60,669 bases of DNA, from contig JANWKT010000037.1 in NCBI GenBank assembly GCA_025451235.1, positions 1 through 60,669 of the forward strand, read 5' to 3'. Made by a program: the position numbers and the translations under genes. Below are positions 16,479 through 26,395 of the stretch, one piece after another. Each line of letters starts with the position of its first letter. Within the stretch, counting starts at the first letter, position 1. The stretch comes from Flavobacteriales bacterium. Lineage in GTDB: Bacteria > Bacteroidota > Bacteroidia > CAIKAF01. Under the pieces are notes generated by a model. That model was not told the DNA's origin, did no database searches, and worked only from the letters and a program-made list of their open reading frames with translations.

Positions 16479-17525
16479 ATGCCCGAACAACCTACTTATA
16501 TTCACATCGACCCGACGTTTGAAAAATTCAAAGCTTATTTGAATGTTCTTCCTCCCCATGTACGCATATTCATTTTAACTGACTCAAATACCCAAAAATT
16601 TTGTTGGCCTATTCTAAGTAAGGTATCCAATCGGTTGGATACAGCTCACCTCATTGAAATTCCTCCTGGAGAAAAATTCAAAAACCAGGATTCATTATTG
16701 AACATAGCGGCCGAAATGATCCGATGTTCAGCTGACAAGAACTGTCTTTTGATCAATCTGGGAGGTGGAGTGGTCTGCGATATAGGAGGCTTTGCCGCCA
16801 GTATATATAAAAGAGGTATCAAGTTCATCCATGTTCCAACCACTTTATTGGCAATGTTAGATGCTTCCGTCGGAGGTAAAAATGGGATTGATTTTGCAGG
16901 GTATAAAAACATCCTTGGAACGATTCACTTCCCTGAAAATGTATTTATATATACCCCCTTCTTAGATACCTTGCCTGCTGATGAAACCAGGAATGGAATG
17001 GCAGAAGCATTGAAGCATGCGCTCATTGCTGATGCTTCCTACTGGGATGAAATCAAGCAGGATCCTTTGAAGGATCCCGATCTACTCATTGAGCAATCCA
17101 TCGCTATCAAATCATCCATTGTTATCCAAGATCCACTTGAAAAAAATATTCGGAAAAAATTGAATGCTGGCCATACCATAGGCCATGCCCTGGAGTCGTG
17201 GAAATTGGAAAATAACCATCCCGTCATGCATGGACAAGCAGTGGCAGCAGGACTTATCATAGAATCTTATATATCCAAGCAGTTAGGTTATTTATCATCT
17301 AAAGAATTCGATGAAATGGAAGAACGAATTGTACATACTTTTGGTAAAATGGATTTAACAGGGTACAATGCTCAAGATCTGATCCAAAGAATGCAGCAGG
17401 ATAAAAAGAACAGTTCAGGACAAATATCTTTTAGCCTGATCCGACATATTGGTAATGCTTCCATAGATGATCATTGCGAATATTCAATGATTGCAGATGC
17501 CCTTGAATATTACGCCGCTACATGA
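16479..17525 (+). CDS. aroB: 3-dehydroquinate synthase
   Basis: A 348-residue NAD-dependent enzyme forming 3-dehydroquinate from DAHP, step two of the shikimate pathway. NAD-binding LINLGGGVVCDIGGFAASIYKRG, the substrate loop VPTTLLAMLDASVGGKNGID, the metal ligand region GMAEALKHALI and the histidines of LNAGHTIGHALE plus HGQAVAAG are all present. Its last four bases overlap the start of aroA, so the two are translated together. Length and motifs are standard. Confidence 0.96.
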   Translation: MPEQPTYIHIDPTFEKFKAYLNVLPPHVRIFILTDSNTQKFCWPILSKVSNRLDTAHLIEIPPGEKFKNQDSLLNIAAEMIRCSADKNCLLINLGGGVVCDIGGFAASIYKRGIKFIHVPTTLLAMLDASVGGKNGIDFAGYKNILGTIHFPENVFIYTPFLDTLPADETRNGMAEALKHALIADASYWDEIKQDPLKDPDLLIEQSIAIKSSIVIQDPLEKNIRKKLNAGHTIGHALESWKLENNHPVMHGQAVAAGLIIESYISKQLGYLSSKEFDEMEERIVHTFGKMDLTGYNAQDLIQRMQQDKKNSSGQISFSLIRHIGNASIDDHCEYSMIADALEYYAAT

Positions 17526-18745
17526 GTACCCTTACCCTCAAATGGAACAATGATTTTAGCTATGGCGAGGTAGTACTGCCATCATCAAAAAGTTTATGTA
17601 ACAGAGCGTACATTATTCAATCACTCTGCAAAGAACAATTTCATATTCATCATATTTCACCCTCCGACGATAGCCGGAACCTCGCTAATCTTCTTTCCTT
17701 TACAACTGACCATATGGATGTGGGTGCAGCTGGAACCAATATGCGTTTTCTAATCAGTCTGCTGGCTATACGACCCGGAAACTATATTTTGACCGGGAAT
17801 GAAAGATTAAATGACCGGCCCATAAGAGAATTAGTGGATTGTCTTCAATCCTTAGGGGCAGAAATCAGTTATCTGAAAAAGGAAGGGTATCCTCCACTTG
17901 AAATTACAGGTCAAATGCTACAGGGAGGTGAAATAAAAATCGACGGGAGTATTAGCTCACAATTTATTTCTTCCTTGTTATTGGTTGCTCCCTGCCTTAG
18001 CAAAGGGTTGAAGATAGAAATCCTGAACAACGTAGTATCCAAGCCATATATTGAAATGACGCTTGAACTCATGAAATATTTTGGAATTGAATATTCTATG
18101 AATAAAAATACCATTGAAATTAAGCCCCAAAATTATCAGGCAAAAAATTATGAAGTGGAACCTGACTGGAGTGCCGCTGCATTTTGGTACGCATTCATAG
18201 CCAATTCTAAAAAAGGAACCCGGCTTTTTTTCAAAGGACTGAGTTTCAAAAGCCTACAAGGGGATCGCTTAGTGAGCCGTTACTTTCAGTTATTTGGGAT
18301 TGATTCAACTGAAACAGGCGGTGGAATACAAATAGAAAAAACAGGAGAGGCTTCCGATAGGATCGATCTTAGTTTATTGAATGAGCCGGATCTGTTTCCC
18401 GCTTTGGCTTTTTCATGCGCTGCTTTAAGAATACCCTCCTCCTTTACAGGATTGCAAACCCTCAATCTCAAAGAGTCAAAGAGAATAGATTGCATAAAAA
18501 AAGAGCTCGAAAAAACCGGTGCAGTATGTGAATCGGGTATTGATTTTTTTAAAATCACTGACTATCAAACTATGCCGGATCAATTATATTTTGATACCTA
18601 TGGAGATCATCGCATCGCCATGGCTGCATCCATCTTTTTAACCACTGGAAAACCGGTACTGATCAAGGATCCGGAAGTGGTCTCTAAATCCTATCCAGGG
18701 TTTTGGGAAGCCTTAAAAAACATTAGAATTGCCAATATTTATTAA
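17522..18745 (+). CDS. aroA: 3-phosphoshikimate 1-carboxyvinyltransferase (EPSP synthase)
   Basis: A 407-residue enzyme joining shikimate-3-phosphate and PEP. Seen: the substrate-binding LPSSKSLCNRAYII at the N-terminus, GAAGTNMRFLISLLA, NDRPIRELVDCLQSLGA, SISSQFISSLLLVAP, ESKRIDCIKKEL and DTYGDHRIAMAASIF. It is about 20 residues shorter than Escherichia coli AroA but has every expected motif. It starts inside the end of aroB (ATGA-type overlap). Confidence 0.95.
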   Translation: MSTLTLKWNNDFSYGEVVLPSSKSLCNRAYIIQSLCKEQFHIHHISPSDDSRNLANLLSFTTDHMDVGAAGTNMRFLISLLAIRPGNYILTGNERLNDRPIRELVDCLQSLGAEISYLKKEGYPPLEITGQMLQGGEIKIDGSISSQFISSLLLVAPCLSKGLKIEILNNVVSKPYIEMTLELMKYFGIEYSMNKNTIEIKPQNYQAKNYEVEPDWSAAAFWYAFIANSKKGTRLFFKGLSFKSLQGDRLVSRYFQLFGIDSTETGGGIQIEKTGEASDRIDLSLLNEPDLFPALAFSCAALRIPSSFTGLQTLNLKESKRIDCIKKELEKTGAVCESGIDFFKITDYQTMPDQLYFDTYGDHRIAMAASIFLTTGKPVLIKDPEVVSKSYPGFWEALKNIRIANIY

Positions 18746-18772
18746 ATCTCTTCTCTGGTTCGGGTATAATTC

Positions 18773-18780
18773 TATATTTG
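18773..18780 (+). promoter_or_regulatory. Candidate -7 element (TATATTTG)
   Basis: Matches TAnnTTTG, 25 bases before the ATG of the M13 peptidase, inside the 60-base gap after aroA. It suggests that the peptidase gene has its own promoter. Confidence 0.4.
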
Positions 18781-18805
18781 TTCTTCACAAAAATTTTATG
18801 AAAAA

Positions 18806-20863
18806 ATGAAAGCTATTCTATACAGCGCATTTTCTTTAACAACAGTACTGTTTTTATACAGCTGCTCAGGTAAAAAAAATAATACAAATACGGAAGGTCA
18901 GAAAAAAAACGAAGCCATTGATGTTTCATTTTTAGATAGTACGATCAACCCAGCCGATGATTTTTTTAGCTATGTAAATAAAAAGTGGATCGATAAAAAT
19001 CCAATACCTGCCTCCAAAAGCTCCTGGGGAATGTTTGTTCAACTCGACGAGAACAGTGTAAAAGTGCTAAGAGATATTCAGGAAAAAGCATCCAAAGAGG
19101 ATGGTGCTAAACCAGGTAGCAATACGCAGATCATAGGAGATTTCTATTCCTCCGGAATGGATTCTGCAGGGATCGACAAGGCCGGAATTGAGCCGCTGAA
19201 GCCTTTGTTACAAGAAATTGACAACCTCAATTCCTCGGAGTCCATTGCCAGTTATTATGCAAAAATAACCAAGAACGGGGGCCCGGTTCCTATCGGATTC
19301 TTTGTTGAACAAGATCTCAAAAATACAAGCCAGTATATTTCTTATCTGTTCCAAAACGGATTAGGTTTGCCTGACAGGGATTATTATTTTAGAAATGATG
19401 AAAAGTCAAAGGCCGACCGTGAAGCATACAAAGCACATGTGAAAAAGATTTTTCTCCTAAGTGGTTCTGACGAAACAACCGCCCTTAAGCAAGCCTCCAA
19501 TGTTTTTGAAATTGAAAGTCAGTTGGCCAAGGCGTCTATGACTCTTGTGGAACAAAGAGATCCTTATGCTACTTACAATAAAATGGGAATTGCCGATCTT
19601 AAAAAAATGGCCGGAAATTTTAACTGGGATGTTTATTTTAAAGAATTGGGGGCCACAAAAATAGATAGCCTGATCGTTGGCATGCCTGCTTTTGTAAAAA
19701 CCTGGAATGGAATGCTTAAAAAAGTGGATGGGGCCAAATGGAAAGACTATTATAAATTTCAGCTCATCAATAATTTTTCTACTGAACTAAGCTCAGATTT
19801 CGACCAGGCATATTTCGATTTCTTTGATAAACAATTGGGAGGAATAGAAGTACAAGAGCCTCGATGGAAAAGGGTGACAGAGCTTTCTGATTATCTTTTA
19901 AGGGATGCATTAGGGCAGGAATATGTAAAGGCTGCTTTTGATGAAAATTCTAAGAAAAAAGCATTGGAGCTTGTTGAAAACCTCCGAAATGCGTTAAGTG
20001 AAAGAATTACCGGCTTAACCTGGATGGGTGATAGCACCAAGCAAAAAGCCCAGGAAAAACTTGGAAAGATCATGGTAAAAATTGGTTATCCTGATAAATG
20101 GAGAAGCTATGATGGGATTGGCATCAAGAAACAGCATTATGTATTAAATGTAATGGCGGCTACTGCTTATGAATTTAACCGGGTATTGAATAAATTGGGC
20201 AAACCCATTGATAGAACAGAATGGGGTATGGGACCACAAACAGTAAATGCTTATTACAATCCTTTATTGAACGAAATTGTTTTCCCGGCTGCTATTTTAC
20301 AACCACCCTTTTTCGATGCCAATGCAGATGAAGCGGTTAATTATGGTGGAATAGGAATGGTGATCGGTCATGAATTGACACATGGATTTGACGACCAGGG
20401 TCGTCAGTTTGACTCCAATGGTAACCTAAACAATTGGTGGACCAAGGCCGATGAGGAAAACTTCAACAAGCTGGCAAAAAGATTTGTTATTCAATACAAT
20501 TCATATGTCCCTGCCGATTCAGTACATGTAAACGGGGAGCTTACCCTCGGTGAAAACATCGCCGACCTGGGAGGTATGATCATTACATATACCGCTTTCA
20601 AAAAGGCAACAGCCAATAAAAAGGATGAAAAGATAGGGGGCTTAAGTGCCGATCAACGGTTCTTTATCAATTTTGCACAGATCTGGAGGACCCATTACCG
20701 GAAGGATGCATTGATCCAAAGATTGTATACCGATCCGCATTCTCCACCTTCTTGTAGAGTGATCGGGGTGTTATCGAACTTTCCGGAATTCTATAAAACA
20801 TTTAATGTAACTGATAAAAACAAGATGTATATCCCGGATAGTTTAAAATGCACTATGTGGTAG
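18806..20863 (+). CDS. M13 family metallopeptidase lipoprotein (PepO/neprilysin-like)
   Basis: A 685-residue zinc peptidase. The signal sequence ends in a lipobox (LYSCSGKK, Cys20), so it is a lipoprotein. The zinc site is intact: H522-E523-L-T-H526 in VIGHELTHGFDDQGRQFD and E583 in GENIADLGG. VNAYYNPLLNEIVFPAAILQPPFF precedes it, and the C-terminus ends CTMW, the usual CxxW finish of the family. These enzymes cleave small peptides inside a closed chamber. It follows aroA by 60 bases and ends in a strong terminator, so it is probably a separate unit. Confidence 0.95.
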   Translation: MKAILYSAFSLTTVLFLYSCSGKKNNTNTEGQKKNEAIDVSFLDSTINPADDFFSYVNKKWIDKNPIPASKSSWGMFVQLDENSVKVLRDIQEKASKEDGAKPGSNTQIIGDFYSSGMDSAGIDKAGIEPLKPLLQEIDNLNSSESIASYYAKITKNGGPVPIGFFVEQDLKNTSQYISYLFQNGLGLPDRDYYFRNDEKSKADREAYKAHVKKIFLLSGSDETTALKQASNVFEIESQLAKASMTLVEQRDPYATYNKMGIADLKKMAGNFNWDVYFKELGATKIDSLIVGMPAFVKTWNGMLKKVDGAKWKDYYKFQLINNFSTELSSDFDQAYFDFFDKQLGGIEVQEPRWKRVTELSDYLLRDALGQEYVKAAFDENSKKKALELVENLRNALSERITGLTWMGDSTKQKAQEKLGKIMVKIGYPDKWRSYDGIGIKKQHYVLNVMAATAYEFNRVLNKLGKPIDRTEWGMGPQTVNAYYNPLLNEIVFPAAILQPPFFDANADEAVNYGGIGMVIGHELTHGFDDQGRQFDSNGNLNNWWTKADEENFNKLAKRFVIQYNSYVPADSVHVNGELTLGENIADLGGMIITYTAFKKATANKKDEKIGGLSADQRFFINFAQIWRTHYRKDALIQRLYTDPHSPPSCRVIGVLSNFPEFYKTFNVTDKNKMYIPDSLKCTMW

Positions 20864-20886
20864 ATTCATTCATTGTTTAATCCTCA

Positions 20887-20919
20887 TCCGGCTGTAGTTT
20901 TTACAGCCGGATTTTTTTT
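20887..20919 (+). terminator. Intrinsic terminator after the M13 peptidase
   Basis: TCCGGCTGTA (20887-20896) pairs perfectly with TACAGCCGGA (20902-20911), followed by eight T residues. It lies 24 bases after the stop. Confidence 0.9.
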
Positions 20920-20946
20920 GCCCTGGGTTTTAGGTATAGGAGACCA

Positions 20947-22131
20947 TCATCTTTTGGTAAATTCTACCCTTCGATTATTCGCTTTTCCTTCCATCGTGGT
21001 ATTTATATCAACCGGATTGGCTTCCCCAAAACCTTTGGTGATTAACCTATCAGCAGAAATTCCCATGCTCACCAATTGCTCTTTTACTGCATTGGCCCTT
21101 TGCTCCGATAATTTCAAATTGGTCTGATCATCACCATCCGAATCCGTATAACCCCCAATCTCGAATTTCAATTCAGGATTGTCTTTTAATAACTGAAATA
21201 CCTGGTTAATGACCCCCATGCTTTCGGGCTTGATGGTTGATTTACCATGATCAAATAAGATCCCATGTGTAATGATCTTTCCATCGGTAAACAACTTATC
21301 CAACATGTTCATTTTACCACCTTCGGCAATTTTCACATGGGTAAACATGATCGGATACGTGGGATCCCCAATCCCATGAAAATCTAAGGAAACGGGCTGC
21401 ATCCCAATATTGGGCATGGTTAAAACCCGTTCCACATCCATATACACCTTGAGTTGATTGTTCTTATAGGCCAAGGCAACATGATGCCATTTCAAAAAGT
21501 AATTTTCCTGTTGCAGGTCGATGGGGTAAGTCCCAAATAAATATTTTTCGCCAAAAGTTCCTCCGATACCTTCAGAAGAAATAGAAATGTCTCCTTCATT
21601 TCCTTCATCATCAAAGAACCCGATCAATAATCCATAAGAACTACTGGCTGGATAATAATCAAACTCAAGCGTGAATTCGTTGCTTAAATAGTGCTGGTTT
21701 TTTATCAAAGGAATGATTCGGCAATAATTCCCATCGGTGATCAAAAAAGTTTTTTTCCCGGCTTCTTGATTCACAACTGCCTGGCCGCTGATGAGATCCC
21801 AATGGGCTGGAAATTCTCCATCCATATCCGAAAGAAAATGGTCTTCGAACAAGATCTTTTCCCCAGCTACAAAATCATAGTTTTGATAGGCTTTTAAATG
21901 GATTTTACTGGAATCTCCCGGATTACTTTTTGGGGGCTGATTTCCTCCGCCTGCTTCACTATTATTCGATGTGGCTGCCTCTTGTTTGTTCTCCGACCCA
22001 TCGTCAGCAACGTCAACGATTCCCTTCACCTGTTCAGCGCTATTTTTGATCTCTCCCAGGATTGGAGAGATCCCAACCTGCGCCTGGCAAATCATCATGG
22101 CGCCTCCTAAAATGATCAGTAATTTTTTCAT
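20947..22131 (-). CDS. OmpA-family exported protein with N-terminal jelly-roll-like domain
   Basis: A 394-residue protein with a signal peptide (1-17, ending CQAQ). A low-complexity Ser/Gly/Asn linker runs from about 40 to 75. Residues about 85-265 have a concanavalin/LamG-like character (VAGEKILFEDHFLSDMDG, LEFDYYPAS, VALAYKNNQLKVYMDVERVL). The C-terminal OmpA/MotB domain (about 285-394) includes FEIGGYTDSDGDDQTN, LSEQRANAVKEQLVSMG and GEANPVD...NRRVEF, which binds peptidoglycan. It probably anchors a surface or periplasmic binding domain to the cell wall. It follows the small lipoprotein by 22 bases. Confidence 0.85.
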   Translation of the reverse strand: MKKLLIILGGAMMICQAQVGISPILGEIKNSAEQVKGIVDVADDGSENKQEAATSNNSEAGGGNQPPKSNPGDSSKIHLKAYQNYDFVAGEKILFEDHFLSDMDGEFPAHWDLISGQAVVNQEAGKKTFLITDGNYCRIIPLIKNQHYLSNEFTLEFDYYPASSSYGLLIGFFDDEGNEGDISISSEGIGGTFGEKYLFGTYPIDLQQENYFLKWHHVALAYKNNQLKVYMDVERVLTMPNIGMQPVSLDFHGIGDPTYPIMFTHVKIAEGGKMNMLDKLFTDGKIITHGILFDHGKSTIKPESMGVINQVFQLLKDNPELKFEIGGYTDSDGDDQTNLKLSEQRANAVKEQLVSMGISADRLITKGFGEANPVDINTTMEGKANNRRVEFTKR

Positions 22132-22153
22132 TCTCTTGTATGATTAATAAATA

Positions 22154-22531
22154 CTACTGTCTGGTATAGTTTCCTGGCATAAAGTTTCCTCTTCCTCCGC
22201 ATTGATCGGCGATCAGCACCAGCGTGAGGCTGTTGTTGTTCACCGTAAACTTATAGGTCCCGGTATCTCCATAGGGACACGATGATAGGCCAGAAAGGTT
22301 GATAAATTGAAAAGTATCTGCCGACAGGGTATAGTTTCCCATCACATCATATTGAGTTTGGGTAGGATCACCTGGAATAATATACTCTCCACGTTGTGTT
22401 CCGTTTTCATATACGGTAAGGTACATAGCGTCTTTTTTCCATTTCCCAATGAGGCTGTTGTTAACAGGTGGCTCACAGGAAAACAGTAGAAATACACCGG
22501 TCAATAATAAAAAAACAATTGATTTTTTCAT
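22154..22531 (-). CDS. Small lipocalin-like lipoprotein
   Basis: A 125-residue lipoprotein from the ATG at 22531 (MKKSIVFLLLTGVFLL FSC). The lipobox Cys is at about residue 18. The mature part (LIGKWKKDAMYLTVYENG, GNYTLSADTFQFINL, GTYKFTVNNNSLTLVLI) has the G-x-W plus repeating beta-strand pattern of lipocalin-like domains common in this phylum. A longer version from 22552 would put seven residues before the signal and is less likely. It lies between a response regulator and an OmpA-type gene on the same strand. Confidence 0.7.
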   Translation of the reverse strand: MKKSIVFLLLTGVFLLFSCEPPVNNSLIGKWKKDAMYLTVYENGTQRGEYIIPGDPTQTQYDVMGNYTLSADTFQFINLSGLSSCPYGDTGTYKFTVNNNSLTLVLIADQCGGRGNFMPGNYTRQ

Positions 22532-22658
22532 GATTTTTTGATTTGAATACAAAATTCGCCCATTTAATGTAGGAGATCAATCGCATGAAAATGTGATATT
22601 GGTCCAGTGAAGAATTTTAAAGGTGATAGAAGTACCGGCGTGAAGCACGCCCTTAAAA

Positions 22659-23285
22659 CTATTTCTTGGAATAATATTTATTCAAAGCTTCCGTACGTGA
22701 ATGTACTTCCAGTTTTTCATAGATTTTACGGATGTGGGTCCTTACTGTATCAATGCTGATAAACAAGCTGGAAGCTACTTCCTTATACATATGCCCTTCA
22801 GACAAGTACTGCAAGATCTCTTTTTCTCTTTCACTCAGGTCATAATCCTTCGAAGGTATATTGGATTGGAACGAGGCAATTACGCGGCGAGCAATAGAAC
22901 TCGACATAGGAGAACCACCTGCGCTGATCTCCTGAATGGAACTGAGTATTTTTAGCGGGGTTGAATTCTTGAGTAAATATCCAGTAGCTCCATTCTTGAG
23001 GGATTGAAAAATACTTTCATCATCCTCGTATACCGAACACATTAAAAACTGGGTGGCAGGAATGGACGGCTTCAATGCCTTCACCAGGTCAATTCCACTC
23101 ATCCCGGGCAAATTAATATCGGTAAGCACTACATCGGGTTTTATTCTTGTCAGCTCAGCCAAGGCATCCTCGGCGTTGGAAAATACATCTGTGCATGAAA
23201 AGCCCTCGCTAGACCCGATCAACAATGCCAGCCCCTCTCTTATATCCTGCGTATCTTCTACGATAGCCACTTGAATTGTTTTCAT
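22659..23285 (-). CDS. LuxR/NarL-family response regulator
   Basis: A 208-residue regulator. The receiver domain has the acidic pair E10/D11, phosphoacceptor D56 (VVLTDINLPGMSG), and a Thr/Ser-Lys switch ending at LKNSTPLK. The LuxR-type helix-turn-helix (about 148-205) reads LSEREKEILQYLSEG, SIDTVRTHIRKIYEKL. It lies 51 bases downstream of the large sensor kinase and is almost certainly its partner. A TAnnTTTG element 4 bases before its ATG suggests additional transcription separate from the kinase. Confidence 0.95.
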   Translation of the reverse strand: MKTIQVAIVEDTQDIREGLALLIGSSEGFSCTDVFSNAEDALAELTRIKPDVVLTDINLPGMSGIDLVKALKPSIPATQFLMCSVYEDDESIFQSLKNGATGYLLKNSTPLKILSSIQEISAGGSPMSSSIARRVIASFQSNIPSKDYDLSEREKEILQYLSEGHMYKEVASSLFISIDTVRTHIRKIYEKLEVHSRTEALNKYYSKK

Positions 23286-23289
23286 ATTA

Positions 23290-23297
23290 CAAATATA
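23290..23297 (-). promoter_or_regulatory. Candidate -7 element (TATATTTG) for the response regulator
   Basis: Matches TAnnTTTG on the minus strand in the kinase-regulator gap and ends 4 bases (TAAT) before the regulator ATG. If used, the transcript would start at or beside the start codon. Confidence 0.4.
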
Positions 23298-23336
23298 TAA
23301 CCCGTTATGATGAATGGCATCACATCTATATGTGAA

Positions 23337-26300
23337 TTATATGTTGTATTCCAGAAATACGGAAGTTCCTTTCCCCGGTTGACTCTCTAATGAAAAACTC
23401 CCTCCTATTTCTTTCATTCTTTTTTCCATATTTTTTAATCCATTTCCTCCGAATTGACCTTTTACATCCATCCCTTTTCCATTGTCAATGATGGTAATCC
23501 GGAGTTTTGAAGGATCGATCAGCTCTATTCTCAATATGATCCTTTCTGCTTTCCCATGTTTTACTGCATTATTCAATGCTTCTTTGGTTACCAGAAAGAT
23601 ATTGCGGCGCACCTGTTCCGCTACTTCTTTGTCAATATAAATAGGTTGGATCTCCGTCTCAAACATTACCTGGCAACTTTCGGTGAATTGAGCCGCATAT
23701 TCCCGGATATAGGCTAGCAGGGCCTGCAATTGGTCGTTCCCAGGATTTAATGACCAGATGATATTGTTTAAATTCTGTACCAGTTCTCTTGATGAATCTG
23801 AAATATTTTCCAGGTATGTCTCCACTTTTTCATCGTTATGGATTTTTTTCTTCACCACCTCACTTAAAATGGAGATCTTTGTAAGCCCTGAGCCCAGATC
23901 ATCATGCATATCACCCGCTAATCGGCTCCTTTCCTTTTCTATGGCCTGATCTTTTTCCAACTGAAGGATCTTCAGCTTTAAATTGCGGGTTGAAACAAAC
24001 CGAACCAATAATACCATTCCGGTTAAAATAACCAATAACAACAATAACCTGAACCACCAAGTAGCCCAGAATGGAGATCTAATAACGAAGGAGATGCGCA
24101 ATGGTTCTTTTGACCAATGGAGGCCATCCTTTGTAGCCCTGATCTCTATTTGATAGGAGCCAGGGCTTAACTGTGGTAAAATGATCCTGTTATTTTCATT
24201 CGAAGCTGACCAGGTACCACCATTACCTATTCTATAACTATACATGAGCTTTCCCGTTTCCCCGAGGTTCGGTGTAATAAACCCTATTTCCACATTGTTC
24301 TCATTGTAACGAAAGTTTTTTTTCTCAATCCCAAAAGAATCATTCATTGAATAATAGCTTTTACCATTGATGAGAAATTCTTCCAGGTAAATGGACGGTG
24401 ATTCGGTATGCGATGCCAATATATACTCCTTGTTGATGGTATAGATTGAATGGTTACCAATCATATACAATTGATCCGACCATGGATTGATCGAAATCAA
24501 ATCAATGGTTGGCAATACAACCCCATTGTTGGTCGATAGAATAGATGTAGATAAAGTGCCAGAATTAAATCCGGCAATCGAATGCGGGAACCCCATCCAA
24601 ATATTTCCTTTTTTGTCTTCCACAATTCCATTCACACTTCTTTCGGGCAATCCATTCTCTATTCCTTTAAAGAACCATTGTTGATTTAGGTAAATAAATA
24701 ATCCGTTCTCGGTTCCCAGCCATACTATGCCTCTTGAATCCTTGAGGATAACATTTGCCCTTCCCATTTTAACAGGAATAGTATCACTGGCAACCTCTGT
24801 CCAATATCTCCATTCTTTGGTAAAATAATTGTACCGAATAACTCCTGCATTTGTGAGTATCCATAATGCCCCTGCTTGGTCATCATAGAATGACCATATC
24901 AGATCGTGTACAATAAAGGAGCTATTCTCCTTGTTTACATGAGTCGCTTTACCCGTTAACAGATCATACCGTGTTATACCGGCATCATAATTAGCAGTCC
25001 AAACCTCCTGTTCGGATTTATTTACCCATACATCATTTAACCGGTTGGTAGCAAATCCATTGTTTTCCTTTGTATAATAGGCCAAGGTTCTTTGCCTGTT
25101 CAAGTCATACTCAACAAGTCCATTAAAAGTAGCCACCCATAAATTCCCTTGATCATCCAGATCAAGGCCGGATATCTGAGAATTATTCAGTTCTTTTTTA
25201 CTTTCTGGAAAATAGGGAATGGTTTTCACCAGGTTCATTTTTCTATCGAAGAAATAAACTCCCTTTCCATACCAGCTCGAAGAAATCAGTCCATCATTGG
25301 TCCATAACAAATCTGTCGTAAGTCCGGTGCCAGAAGCCATTTCGTTATATTCCCGGTTAAGGGACATACTTGCATTCAATCCACCCGTATTGGCAACCCA
25401 TATATTCTCCTTTTGATCAATGGCAATATGATTGATCCAACTCGAAGAAAGTCCGTATCTTTCTTCAGGCTTGTATTGTAAACGAACGGTAGGGTTGGCA
25501 AGATCGATCGCCCCATCGATCTTATACATATATAATCCATTTGAAGTACCCACATATACTTCATTCTTATTCCCACTAATGCTTAAAACTATATTGGTGG
25601 CGCTGGGGTTGGAAGGATCTTGGTCCCATTTAAACTGCTGAGCATTGGTCCAATTACTGTTATACATCAACAATCCCCCGGCCCAGGTACCTATCCAATA
25701 ATTACCTTTTACATCCTGGTATAAAGTGGTATAGACGAATTTATCTTTATCTTCTTTTCTATATTCTTCCAATAATCCGGCTTCGTTTTTCTTCACAAAC
25801 AAGCTTCCACGTATAGCGATCAGCAGTTGATTGTTGTTCCCAATAGACAAATGGCCAGGTCGGTCCACCTGATCTATTATAACAAAACTATCCTTCTTTA
25901 AACAGAGAAGATAGTTGGATGTAAGTGCCCATATCGTTCCATGGTGGTCTGCGGTTACCTTGCTATAGAAACTGTTCACCAGAGAAGACATTTTTTTTCC
26001 TGGTGCATATCGGGTGCATCTTAAATGTCCGGGATGTATTTTAGAAATTCCTTTATCGGTACCAACCCAAATAAATCCTCGTGAGTCTTCTGCGATCGAC
26101 ATGACCCAATCAGACGAAAGACTGGTGGAATCAAGGAGATGATGCCTAATGTTTCTAAAATATTTACCATTGTACACCTGCAATCCCTCTTTAGAACCAA
26201 TCCATAAAAAGCCCCTGCTATCCCTATAGGTACAGGTAACTTCGTTGCTGATCAACCCATCATCCCTGGTGTATGCATTGAATACATATTGTGCTGAAAC

Positions 26301-26369
26301 AGAGCTGCTGCAAATATAAAAGCTGCTTAATAGTACAATTGCTTTTATAAATAAGTATACAGCATTCAT
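23337..26369 (-). CDS. Two-component sensor histidine kinase with periplasmic beta-propellers
   Basis: A 1010-residue kinase. A signal sequence (1-27) is followed by two-component propeller repeats to about residue 650 (SRGFLWIGSKEGLQVYNG, SRGFIWVGTDKGISKI, KGNIWMGFPHSIAGF and others). A Y_Y_Y domain (about 700-785) and one membrane helix (about 793-815) come next. The HisKA_3 dimerisation helix has H822 (GDMHDDLGSGLTKIS) and the C-terminal ATPase domain has NNAVKHG, DNGKGM and GGNGLKNMEKR. The layout resembles Bacteroidetes glycan sensors but without the fused regulator of hybrid systems; the regulator is the next gene. The ligand is unknown, and no polysaccharide utilisation genes lie nearby. 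Confidence 0.95.
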   Translation of the reverse strand: MNAVYLFIKAIVLLSSFYICSSSVSAQYVFNAYTRDDGLISNEVTCTYRDSRGFLWIGSKEGLQVYNGKYFRNIRHHLLDSTSLSSDWVMSIAEDSRGFIWVGTDKGISKIHPGHLRCTRYAPGKKMSSLVNSFYSKVTADHHGTIWALTSNYLLCLKKDSFVIIDQVDRPGHLSIGNNNQLLIAIRGSLFVKKNEAGLLEEYRKEDKDKFVYTTLYQDVKGNYWIGTWAGGLLMYNSNWTNAQQFKWDQDPSNPSATNIVLSISGNKNEVYVGTSNGLYMYKIDGAIDLANPTVRLQYKPEERYGLSSSWINHIAIDQKENIWVANTGGLNASMSLNREYNEMASGTGLTTDLLWTNDGLISSSWYGKGVYFFDRKMNLVKTIPYFPESKKELNNSQISGLDLDDQGNLWVATFNGLVEYDLNRQRTLAYYTKENNGFATNRLNDVWVNKSEQEVWTANYDAGITRYDLLTGKATHVNKENSSFIVHDLIWSFYDDQAGALWILTNAGVIRYNYFTKEWRYWTEVASDTIPVKMGRANVILKDSRGIVWLGTENGLFIYLNQQWFFKGIENGLPERSVNGIVEDKKGNIWMGFPHSIAGFNSGTLSTSILSTNNGVVLPTIDLISINPWSDQLYMIGNHSIYTINKEYILASHTESPSIYLEEFLINGKSYYSMNDSFGIEKKNFRYNENNVEIGFITPNLGETGKLMYSYRIGNGGTWSASNENNRIILPQLSPGSYQIEIRATKDGLHWSKEPLRISFVIRSPFWATWWFRLLLLLVILTGMVLLVRFVSTRNLKLKILQLEKDQAIEKERSRLAGDMHDDLGSGLTKISILSEVVKKKIHNDEKVETYLENISDSSRELVQNLNNIIWSLNPGNDQLQALLAYIREYAAQFTESCQVMFETEIQPIYIDKEVAEQVRRNIFLVTKEALNNAVKHGKAERIILRIELIDPSKLRITIIDNGKGMDVKGQFGGNGLKNMEKRMKEIGGSFSLESQPGKGTSVFLEYNI

Positions 26370-26395
26370 TTTTTGAGGATGGATTTGTATTCAAT

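Noticed and set aside
22637-22651. Hairpin GGCGTG-AAG-CACGCC after the response regulator gene
   Set aside because: The stem is only 6 bases and there is no T run on either side, so terminator function is not supported.
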